This document shows, piece after piece, positions 1 through 8,404 of a stretch of DNA of 62,665 bases. This DNA comes from a virus. The stretch covers positions 1 through 62,665 of the IMG/VR virus record IMGVR_UViG_3300018080_000186. One strand, 5' to 3'. How positions within the stretch are numbered: position 1 is the first letter of the stretch; the number at the start of each line of letters is the position of its first letter. The position numbers and the translations under genes are program-made. The notes beneath the pieces were generated by a model, which had not been told where the DNA came from, made no database searches, and saw only the letters and a list, made by a program, of their open reading frames with translations.

Positions 1-123
1 CAACCCCCTTCGCATCTACAGCGGCTACGGCAAGGTCAAGGTCTCCCTCGGCATCATGCTCCCGGCCCTCGTCGGCGGCACCGGTGCTCTGGGTTCGACC
101 CTTCTCATGCGGGCGTTCGTGCC
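1..123. repeat. Terminal overlap, left copy (identical to 62543-62665)
   Basis: The first 123 bases are identical to the last 123. An open reading frame beginning at 62490 crosses the junction in phase and ends at 610. This is what an assembler leaves at the ends of a circular molecule, and it puts the unique length at 62,542 bp. A true short terminal repeat of a linear virion genome cannot be excluded, but a gene running straight through it makes that less likely. Confidence 0.9.
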
Positions 124-610
124 CCCGGAGAAGAAGGACGAGTCGGGCAACGCCATCATCGAGGACGGGAAGCCCAAGCTGAATCCGTTCTGGAAGTACG
201 CCGGCCTCATCGGCGGCGGCATCGGCGTCGTGGCATCCTGCATCCTGGGTCCGTTCCAGGGATGGGGCGCGGCCGTCGCCGGTGGCATCACCGCGGCCAT
301 GGCGGGGCTCACGGCCCAGTTCGCCAACATGGTCGTGCCCGAGGAGAAGCGTCACCTCGCGCAGTACGGTCGCCGCTACGGAGCGGTCACCTCGATCCCG
401 GCCAGGGATCGGACGGCGCGGGTCAACGTGATGTCCGGTCTCGGTCGCAAGGGTCTCGGCTCGGGCCAGGGCAACGGCTTCGGCCTCGTCTACGCCCAGG
501 AGACCGGTGGCCAGCAGGCAGGACGCACCCCCGGCGGGTTCATGCCCGAGGCCGTCACGGCGCAGGCCAACATGGCCGCCTTCGGGACCGGCACCGGGAT
601 GGGCTTCTAG
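2..610 (+). CDS. Three-helix virion membrane protein (3' part)
   Basis: This is the 3' part of a 220-residue protein whose start codon is at 62490; the window shows residues 19-220 here. The whole protein has a Lys/Arg-rich N-terminus (residues 3-12), two Tyr-Gly motifs (YKGYG near 14-18 and YSGYG near 24-28), then hydrophobic segments at roughly 33-55, 82-104 and 107-128, and a Gly-rich tail. It lies just upstream of the candidate capsid genes. The likely role is an abundant structural protein of a virion membrane; no family is recognised. Confidence 0.8.
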   Translation, partial: NPLRIYSGYGKVKVSLGIMLPALVGGTGALGSTLLMRAFVPPEKKDESGNAIIEDGKPKLNPFWKYAGLIGGGIGVVASCILGPFQGWGAAVAGGITAAMAGLTAQFANMVVPEEKRHLAQYGRRYGAVTSIPARDRTARVNVMSGLGRKGLGSGQGNGFGLVYAQETGGQQAGRTPGGFMPEAVTAQANMAAFGTGTGMGF

Positions 611-634
611 CCCGTCTGACGACAACGCAACGAG

Positions 635-651
635 CCACGGTTTAACCGTGC
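635..651 (+). promoter_or_regulatory. Small hairpin before first capsid-candidate gene
   Basis: The gap before 671 holds a CACGG/CCGTG inverted repeat with a five-base loop, followed by an AAGGAG ribosome site. The stem is short and its role is unknown. Confidence 0.3.
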
Positions 652-670
652 ACTGAGAAGGAGACAAGTC

Positions 671-1357
671 ATGGCATCAGTCGACAGTGTCCGTCTAGCG
701 ACGGGTCAGATTTTCGACATCACCGACTTCGGTCATTACCCTCTGTGGTCCACGTTCGCGGGGATCATGGCGGGGATGCCGAGCGAGGGTGTCTGGGCAT
801 TCAACTACACCACCGGCCAGACCATTCCGGGCACGAACCGGAGGGCCAACGAGCTGGACACGAACCTGAGCTCGGCCAACCAGGGCCTGGGCTACGCCGA
901 GGAGATGATGGTCTACTCCGTCACCCTCGAGCTGCCCCAGCGTCCCGGCCTGCAGGATCCCGAGGAGCAGGAGCAGCCGGACAACCTGCTGCTCCACGAC
1001 ATGCAGATCCTCGCGGAGCGGTCCCTGTTCCAGTTCTACGTGACGCGCAAGGTCTACACCGAGGGCGTCATCACCCGCTACCCCTTCGGTGGCGGCCTCT
1101 GGGCGGAGACCAACATCAACAACGCGGAGCTCGTCAACAACGGGTTCCCGGTGGCCGGTGCACAGCGCCCGCTCGCGCTGCCCATCCACCTGATGTCCGA
1201 GGAGCCGTTCTACGCGCTGCTCCGGTTCTTCCCCGATTCGGGAACCCTCCTGAACACGTTCCAGGAGGAGACCCCCGGGGATCCCGAGTCCCGCGTGGAG
1301 GTCGGCTACGACATCCGGTGCTGGCTCGACGGCATCCGTCGGCGCCCGGTGGCGTAG
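671..1357 (+). CDS. Candidate major capsid protein A
   Basis: A 228-residue protein with no membrane segment and no signal peptide, rich in alternating hydrophobic stretches and Gly/Pro/Asn turns as in beta-sandwich folds, and ending in an Arg-rich strand (WLDGIRRRPVA). The start has a good AAGGAG site. It lies directly before a second beta-rich protein of 283 residues. The pair resembles in size the two single jelly-roll capsid proteins of P23-77-type membrane phages (known family feature), but I see no diagnostic motif. The capsid role is inferred from position, size, composition and the flanking hairpins. Confidence 0.4.
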   Translation: MASVDSVRLATGQIFDITDFGHYPLWSTFAGIMAGMPSEGVWAFNYTTGQTIPGTNRRANELDTNLSSANQGLGYAEEMMVYSVTLELPQRPGLQDPEEQEQPDNLLLHDMQILAERSLFQFYVTRKVYTEGVITRYPFGGGLWAETNINNAELVNNGFPVAGAQRPLALPIHLMSEEPFYALLRFFPDSGTLLNTFQEETPGDPESRVEVGYDIRCWLDGIRRRPVA

Positions 1358-1386
1358 CCACGGCCTGACCGCGATCTCGATGTGGC

Positions 1387-1417
1387 CTGGTCACCCGCCG
1401 CCCTGGCGGGTGGCCAG
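1387..1417 (+). terminator. Strong 13-bp hairpin between the two capsid candidates
   Basis: CTGGTCACCCGCC (1387-1399) pairs with GGCGGGTGGCCAG (1405-1417) through 13 pairs including one G-T wobble, around a five-base loop. No T-run follows, so it is not a standard intrinsic terminator. It could be a partial terminator, a processing site or an mRNA 3'-end stabiliser that sets unequal expression of the genes on either side. Confidence 0.55.
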
Positions 1418-1485
1418 TGCCACTGATGAACCTGACCAACGCCTCGCGACCATAGGTCGTGTGTGCGTGGTGACAGGAGGACACA

Positions 1486-2337
1486 GTGGGACGACCAACC
1501 ATCATGTTTCAGCGCCTGGCCGTACCGGCGAGCCCCGCTGCGGTTCCCGCCGGTGCCCCCGGCTTGCTGCAGCGAACGGAGCCTTCCTTCTTCTCGGCCC
1601 CCGAGGCCATGAAGGTCGACTACATGTTCGTGGACAGCGAGAATGGCAACAGCGGCGACATCGTCATCCGCCCGTTCTTGCACGAGCGTGAGTTTTGGGT
1701 GGAGGAGCCAGTGCTTCCGTCCACCTACAACAACCTCGCTCGGGTTTCGGACTCGGACGACTACGGCGAGTGGTGGCTCGATGAGCCCTTCCTCGCCGTT
1801 CGCGGCCACGCCATCGGCATCGAGATCCAGAACCGATTCGCAGGAATGGCGACGGGTCTCATCGTGACGATGCAGGGCGTGGGAAGCGAGAGCGGTCGGG
1901 AGTACTCCCTGAGGTTCGACTGCAACGTTCCTCCGGGAACGGTCAACGGGGTGCAGCAGGCCTACGGGGGTCGGGACTCCTACGTGTCCGGTCGCGAAGA
2001 TGTCTGGATCCGTTGCATCACCTGGGCCCGCAAGCCGGGAAATCCCGACGAGGAAGGCGTGCCATTCGGGTTCGATCCGAGGCTCATCGGAATGCAGATC
2101 AAGCCGAGCTACGGCGTGAAGTGGAGTGGGCCCGGTGGCGGTGGCGCAGGCGGATCGTTCATTCCCCTGATCGTCATGAGCAACATCCGTGGCCCGCGGG
2201 CGGCTTGCTTCTACAAGCCGAGCAAGGATCTCGTACTGGAGCAGAACGATGTCTTCGGCATGGAGGTCTTCCCGTACACCCCGAACAACCCGACCGACGC
2301 TCTCATCGCCCTGGTCGGAACCACGATCTCGGAGTAG
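1486..2337 (+). CDS. Candidate capsid protein B (GTG start)
   Basis: A 283-residue soluble protein. The GTG at 1486 is preferred because AGGAGG sits at 1475-1480; ATG 1504 is the alternative. It has no transmembrane segment or long charged region, many aromatic/Gly strands, and a Gly-rich loop near residues 212-222. With its neighbour 671-1357 it forms the most capsid-like pair in the late operon. No motif assigns it to a named family, so the call rests on context. Confidence 0.4.
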   Translation: MGRPTIMFQRLAVPASPAAVPAGAPGLLQRTEPSFFSAPEAMKVDYMFVDSENGNSGDIVIRPFLHEREFWVEEPVLPSTYNNLARVSDSDDYGEWWLDEPFLAVRGHAIGIEIQNRFAGMATGLIVTMQGVGSESGREYSLRFDCNVPPGTVNGVQQAYGGRDSYVSGREDVWIRCITWARKPGNPDEEGVPFGFDPRLIGMQIKPSYGVKWSGPGGGGAGGSFIPLIVMSNIRGPRAACFYKPSKDLVLEQNDVFGMEVFPYTPNNPTDALIALVGTTISE

Positions 2338-2341
2338 GGAC

Positions 2342-2749
2342 ATGGGCGAGCGGCATACCGATACGCAGTACAAGAGGGTCCAGGTCTTCAACACGGCGAC
2401 CCAGGTCCTCGTCATGGCCAACCGGAAGCGCCGCGTCCACCTGAACATCGGAACGCTTGCGCCCCCGATCTTCATTTCGGAAACACCAGATGTGACGGCA
2501 GGCACTGGCAGGCTCGTGAACAGGTGGAAGGGGCTCGACTACGATCTGGGTCCTGGGGAATTGCTGTACGCCGTGACGGTGGGGCCCTTTGGATCCGTTC
2601 TCTTCGTGACGGTGACGGACAAGCAAGATGAAGGACAGTTCACAGACGATGGGTCAGGCATTGAGGGAGCTCTCGGTGGTGGAGGGGACTCTGAGAAGGA
2701 CCCTCCCACAGCTCCACGCCCTGGCTCAGAGAGAACTGCTCGCGGCTGA
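2342..2749 (+). CDS. Small late beta-rich protein with acidic/Gly tail
   Basis: A 135-residue protein starting 4 bases after the previous stop. Residues 1-95 look beta-rich (LYAVTVGPFGSVLFVTVTD near the end) and the last 40 residues are Gly/Pro/Glu-rich and probably disordered. It overlaps the next frame by about 120 bases, which is unusual here, so either its true tail is shorter-lived in evolution or the next gene starts later. Probably a minor capsid or cement-type component, by position only. Confidence 0.6.
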   Translation: MGERHTDTQYKRVQVFNTATQVLVMANRKRRVHLNIGTLAPPIFISETPDVTAGTGRLVNRWKGLDYDLGPGELLYAVTVGPFGSVLFVTVTDKQDEGQFTDDGSGIEGALGGGGDSEKDPPTAPRPGSERTARG

Positions 2750-3407
2750 CCTCAACGGGTACGCCAATCTACGCGAGCACTGGGTTTACGCCCTGAGGGT
2801 GTGCTGCGCCTTCATGCAGGAGAAGGGTGTGCCCGAGCAGTTCGTCTCGCAGATCTACGAAACGGTTCCAGAGGTGCCGGATCTGATGAGCTACGCCGTC
2901 AACGCCCCACCTCCCTCGGCAATCCTGCAGCAGGTGGGGGAGTTGTTCCCGGAGTGGGTGAGGACGTTCGCTGCGGACACCCCCCTGCTCGAGCGCGGAA
3001 CGACGACGGTGGCCACCAGCCAGTCGGTCGATCCCGAGGGAGCCGACATCAAGAGGCTGCTGTACCAGTTGGAATCCCATGGCCACGGAGCCGTCCTCGA
3101 GGAGGTGGTGCAGGGGGAGATCTGGGGCATCCCGATCGAGAACACCGTGAAGGTCTCCTTGAGGATGGCGGCGGCGTTCGACCTCTACGTGGATCTCCGT
3201 CTCGGATCCGTTCCCCAGCAGTCCGCACCCAGGAAGAGGTTCTTCATCGATCCGGCATGGATACTCCTCGGCCTCTCAGGGGCAACCGTGGCGGCCCACG
3301 CGGCCGGCGAGGTGCTGAGCTCGAGAGCCAGGGCGCAGCAGCAGGGAAAGAAGCGCAGCAAAAGCGTCAGCGAGCTCGCAGAGTTCATCAGGCAGCAGGA
3401 GGGGTAG
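2628..3407 (+). CDS. Late protein with C-terminal membrane segment
   Basis: A 259-residue protein if started at ATG 2628; ATG 2649 is equally possible because neither has a clear ribosome site. Residues 1-200 look alpha-helical and acidic. A hydrophobic helix near residues 205-225 is followed by a basic stretch and a Glu-rich end, giving a soluble body anchored near its C-terminus. No family recognised. Confidence 0.7.
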   Translation: MKDSSQTMGQALRELSVVEGTLRRTLPQLHALAQRELLAADLNGYANLREHWVYALRVCCAFMQEKGVPEQFVSQIYETVPEVPDLMSYAVNAPPPSAILQQVGELFPEWVRTFAADTPLLERGTTTVATSQSVDPEGADIKRLLYQLESHGHGAVLEEVVQGEIWGIPIENTVKVSLRMAAAFDLYVDLRLGSVPQQSAPRKRFFIDPAWILLGLSGATVAAHAAGEVLSSRARAQQQGKKRSKSVSELAEFIRQQEG

Positions 3408-3410
3408 AAG

Positions 3411-3605
3411 ATGACAGTGGTCGTCAAGACAAAGGGAGGAGCCGTTCTGGGGCTCCTGGCGAGCATCGGTAGGGCGGTGGCCACCGGGATGTCGGCGGCG
3501 AAGGATGTGGATGAGGGGTGTGACTCGTGTCCTGACGATCCCCCTCCTCGGAGACGGCGCCAGAGGCCTCGGCCGAGGATCCGGCCGCACAGGAGGAGAC
3601 GATGA
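3411..3605 (+). CDS. Small protein, hydrophobic N-terminus and Arg-rich tail
   Basis: A 64-residue protein starting 4 bases after the previous stop and ending in an ATGA overlap with the next gene; both facts support it despite its size. It has a Gly/Ala hydrophobic segment at about residues 8-28 and an extremely Arg/Pro-rich C-terminus suited to nucleic-acid contact. Function unknown. Confidence 0.6.
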   Translation: MTVVVKTKGGAVLGLLASIGRAVATGMSAAKDVDEGCDSCPDDPPPRRRRQRPRPRIRPHRRRR

Positions 3606-4276
3606 CTCTCGAGCAGGCAATGGGCATCATCGCCCGGGTGCAAATGGCCCTGATTTCTCACGGCTACAGCATCGGATCCTGGGGCCCATGCGGGGACGGG
3701 CTCGACGGACGTTGGGGGCCCGACACCCAGGAGGGGTGGAATGCGGCCATGTCGAACGCCGGGTTGCCGGCGACGTCCTCCGGCGATCTGCTCGCGGCCC
3801 TGAGCATCTCCGAGTTCGACGCGATGACCCTGCAGACCGCGATCACGGCCTGGAATCAGTGGCGCAGCCAGCAGGACCGCTCGAGGATGGACTACCACAC
3901 CACGGCCAACGCGGCCCTCGAGGCGGCGACCGGGATCAACGAGTCCACCTGCGTCGGCATGGAGCAGGCCGACAACGGTGTCCCTCCCGATCTCTACTCG
4001 CCCCCGCAGGAGAAGAAAGGAACGCTGCTGTGGCTCTGGATCCTGCTCGGCGTCGCCGGTGCCATCGCGGCCGGTGGAGGCGTCTGGTACTGGACCCAGT
4101 ACAAGAAGCGCAAGAAGCGCAAGAAGCGCAGTGGGATGAACGGGTACTCGGGTGGCGAGCAGGAGGATGACTCGGCCGGTCCAGAGATCACGGAGGCCGA
4201 GTTCTCTGGCCAGGGTGAGTTCACCTATGGCACCGACGAGGACTACGTGGACGAGGGCGACGAGGAGTACACCTGA
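3602..4276 (+). CDS. Single-span membrane protein with basic stop-transfer and acidic tail
   Basis: A 224-residue protein. Residues 1-135 are a soluble domain containing a G-x-W-G-P-D-T-Q-x-G-W pattern reminiscent of peptidoglycan-binding-type repeats. A membrane helix lies near 140-162, followed by a run of Lys/Arg and then an acidic, Tyr-rich tail (EEYT end) that carries GYSGG. It is one of many late proteins with one helix next to a strongly basic cluster. A cell-wall-binding role is possible but weakly supported. Confidence 0.75.
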   Translation: MTLEQAMGIIARVQMALISHGYSIGSWGPCGDGLDGRWGPDTQEGWNAAMSNAGLPATSSGDLLAALSISEFDAMTLQTAITAWNQWRSQQDRSRMDYHTTANAALEAATGINESTCVGMEQADNGVPPDLYSPPQEKKGTLLWLWILLGVAGAIAAGGGVWYWTQYKKRKKRKKRSGMNGYSGGEQEDDSAGPEITEAEFSGQGEFTYGTDEDYVDEGDEEYT

Positions 4277-4287
4277 ACGGGTGAATG

Positions 4288-4304
4288 ACTGCCCGTGGGG
4301 CAGT
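4288..4304 (+). promoter_or_regulatory. 7-bp hairpin just upstream of the 4315 start
   Basis: ACTGCCC and GGGCAGT pair perfectly around a three-base loop, ending 10 bases before the next start codon and abutting its weak GAGGT ribosome site. It may tune translation or mark an RNA-processing site. Confidence 0.4.
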
Positions 4305-4314
4305 GAGGTAGAAC

Positions 4315-5040
4315 ATGACGGAACCACTGGACAAGAGAATCAAGAAGATCCTGAAGGACCTCTACCCGGGACTCACGGAGATCCAGATCGTGATTGCGAC
4401 CTACGGCATCGACTTCGACGTGCCACACTACCACGGTCGCATCCCGGACTCCTGCGAGCTCATCGATCTGCAGGCACTCAGGATCGTCCTCGAGGCCCTC
4501 GGCGTGGTGTTCCCCTCGCCTGGCCCGAACGAGGCGATCCTTCTCGATGGCACCGTTCTCGACTCCTCGATCGTTGATCCCCCGATCCGCGTCGAGGGAG
4601 CTCCCGCGACATACCCCATCGAGAGCAGCAGCCTCTACACGAGGGTGAGAAACGTGTGGTTCCCCTTGGATCTCACGTCCATGAAGACGTTCGCCCTGGT
4701 GACTGGCATTCGCCAGGGCATCATCAACCCCGTCGTCGGGGAGGCTGCCGACATCACGGGCAACAAGATCCTGGACATCATCTCCCTCGAGGGGGTGTCC
4801 GTGCCCGCGGGAACCGAGGTCCACTTCGTTCCGGCGAACCCGAACTGGCTGACAGAGGAAGGCCTTCGGGGGCGCACATGGAGATGGACGTTCGGATCGG
4901 GGCCCAACCAGGTCACCGAATACCCGATCGCGCAGAACCTGTACTCCGTGCCTGGCACATACACCGTGACCCTGACAGGAAGCACCGACGAGCAGGGTGA
5001 CATCTCGATCGTGAAGACGAACTACCTCACGGTCACGTAG
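4315..5040 (+). CDS. PKD-domain virion protein
   Basis: A 241-residue soluble protein. The last 80 residues fit an Ig-like PKD domain: W-x-F-G-S-G, then a Y-x-V-P-G-T-Y-T-V-T-L-T strand. PKD domains commonly mediate extracellular protein or carbohydrate contacts (family knowledge), so a surface or spike-base role is likely. The N-terminal 150 residues are unassigned. Confidence 0.7.
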   Translation: MTEPLDKRIKKILKDLYPGLTEIQIVIATYGIDFDVPHYHGRIPDSCELIDLQALRIVLEALGVVFPSPGPNEAILLDGTVLDSSIVDPPIRVEGAPATYPIESSSLYTRVRNVWFPLDLTSMKTFALVTGIRQGIINPVVGEAADITGNKILDIISLEGVSVPAGTEVHFVPANPNWLTEEGLRGRTWRWTFGSGPNQVTEYPIAQNLYSVPGTYTVTLTGSTDEQGDISIVKTNYLTVT

Positions 5041-5050
5041 GAGAAGATCC

Positions 5051-5350
5051 ATGGCAGACATCATGCTGAACCAGGTCGAGGTATCAAGGGCCGTCGGGGA
5101 GTTCGAGGTCGACACGGGAGACATGATCACCGTCGAGGCACCCATTCGCTTTCCCATCCGGCAGTCGCTGGATTTCCCGGAGCTGCAGACCGTGATCACG
5201 CCATTGAACGACTTCGCGCAGGACTACCAGCTCGAGGTGGCGTCCCAGGCCAACGACACGGGATTCATCACCTTCAACTTCACCAACCACACGGGGGGTG
5301 GACCCGACACCGGAGAGTTCCGTCTCGAGGTCCGCAAGACAAGAGGATAG
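5051..5350 (+). CDS. Small late beta-rich protein
   Basis: A 99-residue protein with alternating hydrophobic strands and a Gly/Thr-rich hairpin near residues 80-88 (NHTGGGPDTG). There is no membrane segment. It sits between the PKD protein and another small soluble protein. Function unknown. Confidence 0.75.
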   Translation: MADIMLNQVEVSRAVGEFEVDTGDMITVEAPIRFPIRQSLDFPELQTVITPLNDFAQDYQLEVASQANDTGFITFNFTNHTGGGPDTGEFRLEVRKTRG

Positions 5351-5386
5351 ACGCCCGCACAGGGCTGAACCAAGAGGAGAAGAGAC

Positions 5387-5776
5387 ATGGCCGCATCAGC
5401 AACAGTCGTCAAGACCCAGTACGGTGGAGCCTACAAGCGCGGAGTCTGGGTCAACGTCACCGATCCCGACGTGCCGGGTCCGGGATACCAGAAGGTCACG
5501 ATCCCCTACGACCTCGCCGGGGATCCCGAGGAGCGCCTCGACTACGTCCGCACCCAGGTGCCGAACCCGAAGGACGAGCAGGATCTCCTGGGCCCGCAGA
5601 TCGACCTCAGGGCCGGTCAGATTCCCGTGGTCGGTCCTCCCATCGATCACCTCTGGGAGGTCGAGGACGACGGTGCCGGCGGATGGAACATCGTGCTGTA
5701 CGCATTCCTCGCCGCGCAGGGCGCCACGTTCACCTGCTTCGTGGAGTACGGGAAGGCCTTCTCCACCGAGAAGTGA
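5387..5776 (+). CDS. Small late protein with N-terminal QYGGAY motif
   Basis: A 129-residue soluble protein preceded by AAGAGGAG. Residues 10-17 contain a Tyr-Gly-Gly motif of the kind seen across the late proteins. The rest looks beta-rich with a Trp/Asn-rich centre. Function unknown; a structural role is inferred from the motif and location. Confidence 0.75.
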   Translation: MAASATVVKTQYGGAYKRGVWVNVTDPDVPGPGYQKVTIPYDLAGDPEERLDYVRTQVPNPKDEQDLLGPQIDLRAGQIPVVGPPIDHLWEVEDDGAGGWNIVLYAFLAAQGATFTCFVEYGKAFSTEK

Positions 5777-5777
5777 T

Positions 5778-5795
5778 CGCTTCCCCGTGGAAGCG
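5778..5795 (+). terminator. 7-bp hairpin after the 5776 stop
   Basis: CGCTTCC and GGAAGCG pair perfectly around a four-base loop directly after the stop codon. No T-run follows. Together with the hairpin at 5896-5918 it makes the 146-base gap unusually structured. Confidence 0.4.
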
Positions 5796-5895
5796 AGAGC
5801 TTCTGACGGGGTGAAAACATAGGTCGAACAGCGGCTAGTCCACTGGGGCTGGCGCATCGGACGACCGGGACGACAGTCGAAACATCACGCCTGAT

Positions 5896-5918
5896 CCTCC
5901 TGGTTGTCCACCAGGAGG
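5896..5918 (+). promoter_or_regulatory. Hairpin sequestering the ribosome site of the 5923 gene
   Basis: CCTCCTGGT (5896-5904) pairs perfectly with ACCAGGAGG (5910-5918) around a five-base loop. The right arm contains the AGGAGG ribosome site for the ATG at 5923, so the folded RNA would hide it. This suggests regulated or coupled translation. Confidence 0.6.
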
Positions 5919-5922
5919 TCGC

Positions 5923-6744
5923 ATGATCAACCTCACCACAGCCTACGGTGGGTCCGGCTACGGCTCCTACGCTGGGATCTGGGATGACACCCAGACCTGG
6001 ATCCTCGAGACTCTGCCCTCGTGGATGACCGGGGTGATGCCCATCGACGTCCCCGAGGGCGAGGCGGGAGTCATCGCCATGGGGGAGATCCTCGACAGCA
6101 TCGACCCTGGCCAGAAGGTTCTGCTCTCGGCGCGGGCCCAGATGGCCCTGTGGACGATGCTCAAGAGATCTGCCGACAGCCTGGACCGGCAGTTCGTGGC
6201 CACGGCCGATGTGGGTGGCCCCACCGGCGAGACCATCCGCGGCTACCTCGAGCAGCAGAAGCAGGAGCTCATGAACCAGGCCCAGCAGCTCGTGAACCTC
6301 AGCAACGCTGCCTTCGACCGAGGGATCCCCGAGGCGAACATGGGCGAGTGGTTCCCTGAGGAGAGCTCGAGGACGGCCGGCGCCGCGGCCGTGGCCGTTT
6401 CCTCGCCGGTGATCTACCTCGTGCTCGCCATCGCCATCCCCGTGGCCATCGTCGCGGTGGCCATCGCCGGCGCCATCGTCTGGACCAAGTACCTCGACAT
6501 CGGCCAGCAGGAGCACGAGCTCGCGCTGCTCCCGGACGCGGAGGCCAAGATGGCCTACCTGAGCCGGAAGTTCGCTGCCGAAGCATCCGCGAAGAAGGAT
6601 GGATTCCCCTGGCCCTGGGTCATCGGGATCGGAGCGGCTGGCGTTGGCCTGGTGCTCCTCGTCTCCTGGGCCGAGGGAACCCTCGGGCGGTGGGTCAAGA
6701 AGCTCTCGACGGGAACCGGACGATCTCTCTACAGCATCAGGTGA
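5923..6744 (+). CDS. Two-helix YG-motif membrane protein
   Basis: A 273-residue protein with a clear N-terminal AYGGSGYG motif at residues 7-14. A helical, acidic domain follows, then membrane helices near residues 155-188 and 226-245 and a basic C-terminus. Its ribosome site is buried in the hairpin at 5896-5918. It is probably a structural membrane protein of the particle. Confidence 0.8.
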   Translation: MINLTTAYGGSGYGSYAGIWDDTQTWILETLPSWMTGVMPIDVPEGEAGVIAMGEILDSIDPGQKVLLSARAQMALWTMLKRSADSLDRQFVATADVGGPTGETIRGYLEQQKQELMNQAQQLVNLSNAAFDRGIPEANMGEWFPEESSRTAGAAAVAVSSPVIYLVLAIAIPVAIVAVAIAGAIVWTKYLDIGQQEHELALLPDAEAKMAYLSRKFAAEASAKKDGFPWPWVIGIGAAGVGLVLLVSWAEGTLGRWVKKLSTGTGRSLYSIR

Positions 6745-6747
6745 TCT

Positions 6748-7584
6748 GTGAAGTGGAACCAGAAAGCGGAGAGAGCGACCTACGGGTTCTCGATCTGGGT
6801 TGGTGCTGAAGGGGCGCCTCCTCTCCCGGATTCGTTCATCGACACGATCATCGCCATGACGGGGCCGGTGGAGGCGGAGGAGCTCGAGATCCCGTCCTAC
6901 TTCAGAGGTCCTCCCCCGACCTACATCCTCACCGGCTCCATCATGACCGACCGGGCGGCCTCGGAGCTCGCATCCATGGAGATGCCGCTGCTGCCCTGGA
7001 CGGACAAGGTGCCGATGGTGGCCGTGGATGGCCGGATGGTCCAGTTCATGATGACCACCTGGGGAGAGAAGATCGAGGCGCACCTCACCGAGATCGAGGC
7101 GATGCTCGGTGAAGGAGGTCCCCTCGCCGGGATCCTCTACGCTGCCTTCAACAACTACATCAGCGAGTACAAGTTCCTCATCAATGAAACATCGCGCCTG
7201 GTAGACGCGGCGAACGTCGCCGGTGTCCCCATCTGGCAGCAGGTCCATGCCCTCGTCGGCGGTGCGTCCGGGATGTTCATGCCGACCTACGTCATGATGC
7301 CCGCCACGGTCATCGAGGCATGGGCCCTCATGTACCTCGATGCAGGAGAGCTCCAGGGTGCGGTGCAGCTCTCGCTGATGAACGGGGAGCCAGAGGAACT
7401 CGTTCTCTACTACGCCAACGAGGTTACGCAGACCAGTCAGAGGGGCAAGGTCAGCGGTCCCATGCTCGTCGGGATCGCGGCCCTTGGAATGACCGCCGTG
7501 GGAATGTACGTGGCGGTACGCACGGGCGCAACGGGTCAAAAGACCCACACAGGAGAGGTGAGACGTGAGGGATCTGGTCAGTAA
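6748..7584 (+). CDS. Membrane-anchored late protein (GTG start)
   Basis: A 278-residue protein starting at GTG 6748, three bases after the previous stop. The long soluble domain is rich in Met and aromatic residues. A membrane helix lies near 235-258 and is followed by a polar, Thr/Gly-rich tail. The end overlaps the next gene by 20 bases. No family recognised. Confidence 0.75.
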   Translation: MKWNQKAERATYGFSIWVGAEGAPPLPDSFIDTIIAMTGPVEAEELEIPSYFRGPPPTYILTGSIMTDRAASELASMEMPLLPWTDKVPMVAVDGRMVQFMMTTWGEKIEAHLTEIEAMLGEGGPLAGILYAAFNNYISEYKFLINETSRLVDAANVAGVPIWQQVHALVGGASGMFMPTYVMMPATVIEAWALMYLDAGELQGAVQLSLMNGEPEELVLYYANEVTQTSQRGKVSGPMLVGIAALGMTAVGMYVAVRTGATGQKTHTGEVRREGSGQ

Positions 7585-8023
7585 CGTCAGGCAGAAGCTC
7601 GCAGCGAAGGTGGACACCAGGGCGAAGGCATATCGCGGGCCTCGACACAAGGCTGCGCGGACGAAGCATCCGCTGGTGAGGAAGAGCAATCGGAGGGCCA
7701 ATGCAACCCTGGCCCTTTTGAACCCCAACAGGACTCCTCGCCCTCGGGTGAGCGTCAACAAGAATCAGGTGCAGCCGAACCAGAGGATTCACACCAAGGC
7801 GAGCCCTCCCCCGAAGCTCATCACGAAGAGTGGGCGACAAAAGAAGAAGCGTTCGCTTTATGGACCGAAGGGGTACATAGGGGAGGCTGAGGTCTTGGCT
7901 GTCAAGAACGCACACTTCAGCAGGGGAGGGGATGCGAGGTTCAAGGTCAGGATCGAGGGAAAGTGTGAAGGATGGGCCAAGGTGACAGGGGCCGGCAATC
8001 TGAAACTCATCTCTCGGAAGTAG
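7565..8023 (+). CDS. Basic late protein, possible DNA- or RNA-binding
   Basis: A 152-residue protein starting at GTG 7565 behind GAGAGGTGAG. The first 100 residues are rich in Lys/Arg/Pro/Asn and probably disordered; the last 50 look like a small beta domain. Strong positive charge in a particle gene cluster suggests contact with packaged nucleic acid. Confidence 0.7.
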   Translation: MRDLVSNVRQKLAAKVDTRAKAYRGPRHKAARTKHPLVRKSNRRANATLALLNPNRTPRPRVSVNKNQVQPNQRIHTKASPPPKLITKSGRQKKKRSLYGPKGYIGEAEVLAVKNAHFSRGGDARFKVRIEGKCEGWAKVTGAGNLKLISRK

Positions 8024-8035
8024 AAGGAGAACACC

Positions 8036-8401
8036 ATGGCCGCAGAAATCATGACAGACATCGGTGCGAACGTTTCGATTGCGGAGATCCAGGACATCGC
8101 CGCCGGCGGATTCTCGGAGGTCAGGATCACGAACCCCGGGATCATGTCCATCGCCGCGAAGGTCCACCCGCCGCCTCTGGCCGAGCCGAACCCGGGAGTC
8201 TACGAGCTCACCGGGATCGTGACGCAGCTCACGAACCAGACGACGAGCGGATGGCACGTCGAGAACTTCGCCTGGGTTGTGGACCCGAACGGCAAGCCGA
8301 TCGCGATCGAGTTCGAGCTCCACAACGACGCGCCCGCCAACCCCGGGGACACCCTCTCCGTGAGGTTGACGGCGAAGCGCCACTTCAGCCCCACGAGGTA
8401 G
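8036..8401 (+). CDS. Small late beta-rich protein
   Basis: A 121-residue soluble protein after a GAAGGAG site. It has alternating beta-type stretches and no membrane segment. It may be a minor coat protein by position. Not recognised. Confidence 0.75.
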   Translation: MAAEIMTDIGANVSIAEIQDIAAGGFSEVRITNPGIMSIAAKVHPPPLAEPNPGVYELTGIVTQLTNQTTSGWHVENFAWVVDPNGKPIAIEFELHNDAPANPGDTLSVRLTAKRHFSPTR

Positions 8402-8404
8402 CCG

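Noticed and set aside
1-123. 123-bp terminal repeat as a true direct terminal repeat of a linear genome
   Set aside because: A gene reads straight through it and the length is typical of assembler overlap; circularity is the simpler explanation.
5647-7761. Long minus-strand open frame of 704 codons
   Set aside because: Shadow of three plus-strand late genes with clear starts and membrane segments.
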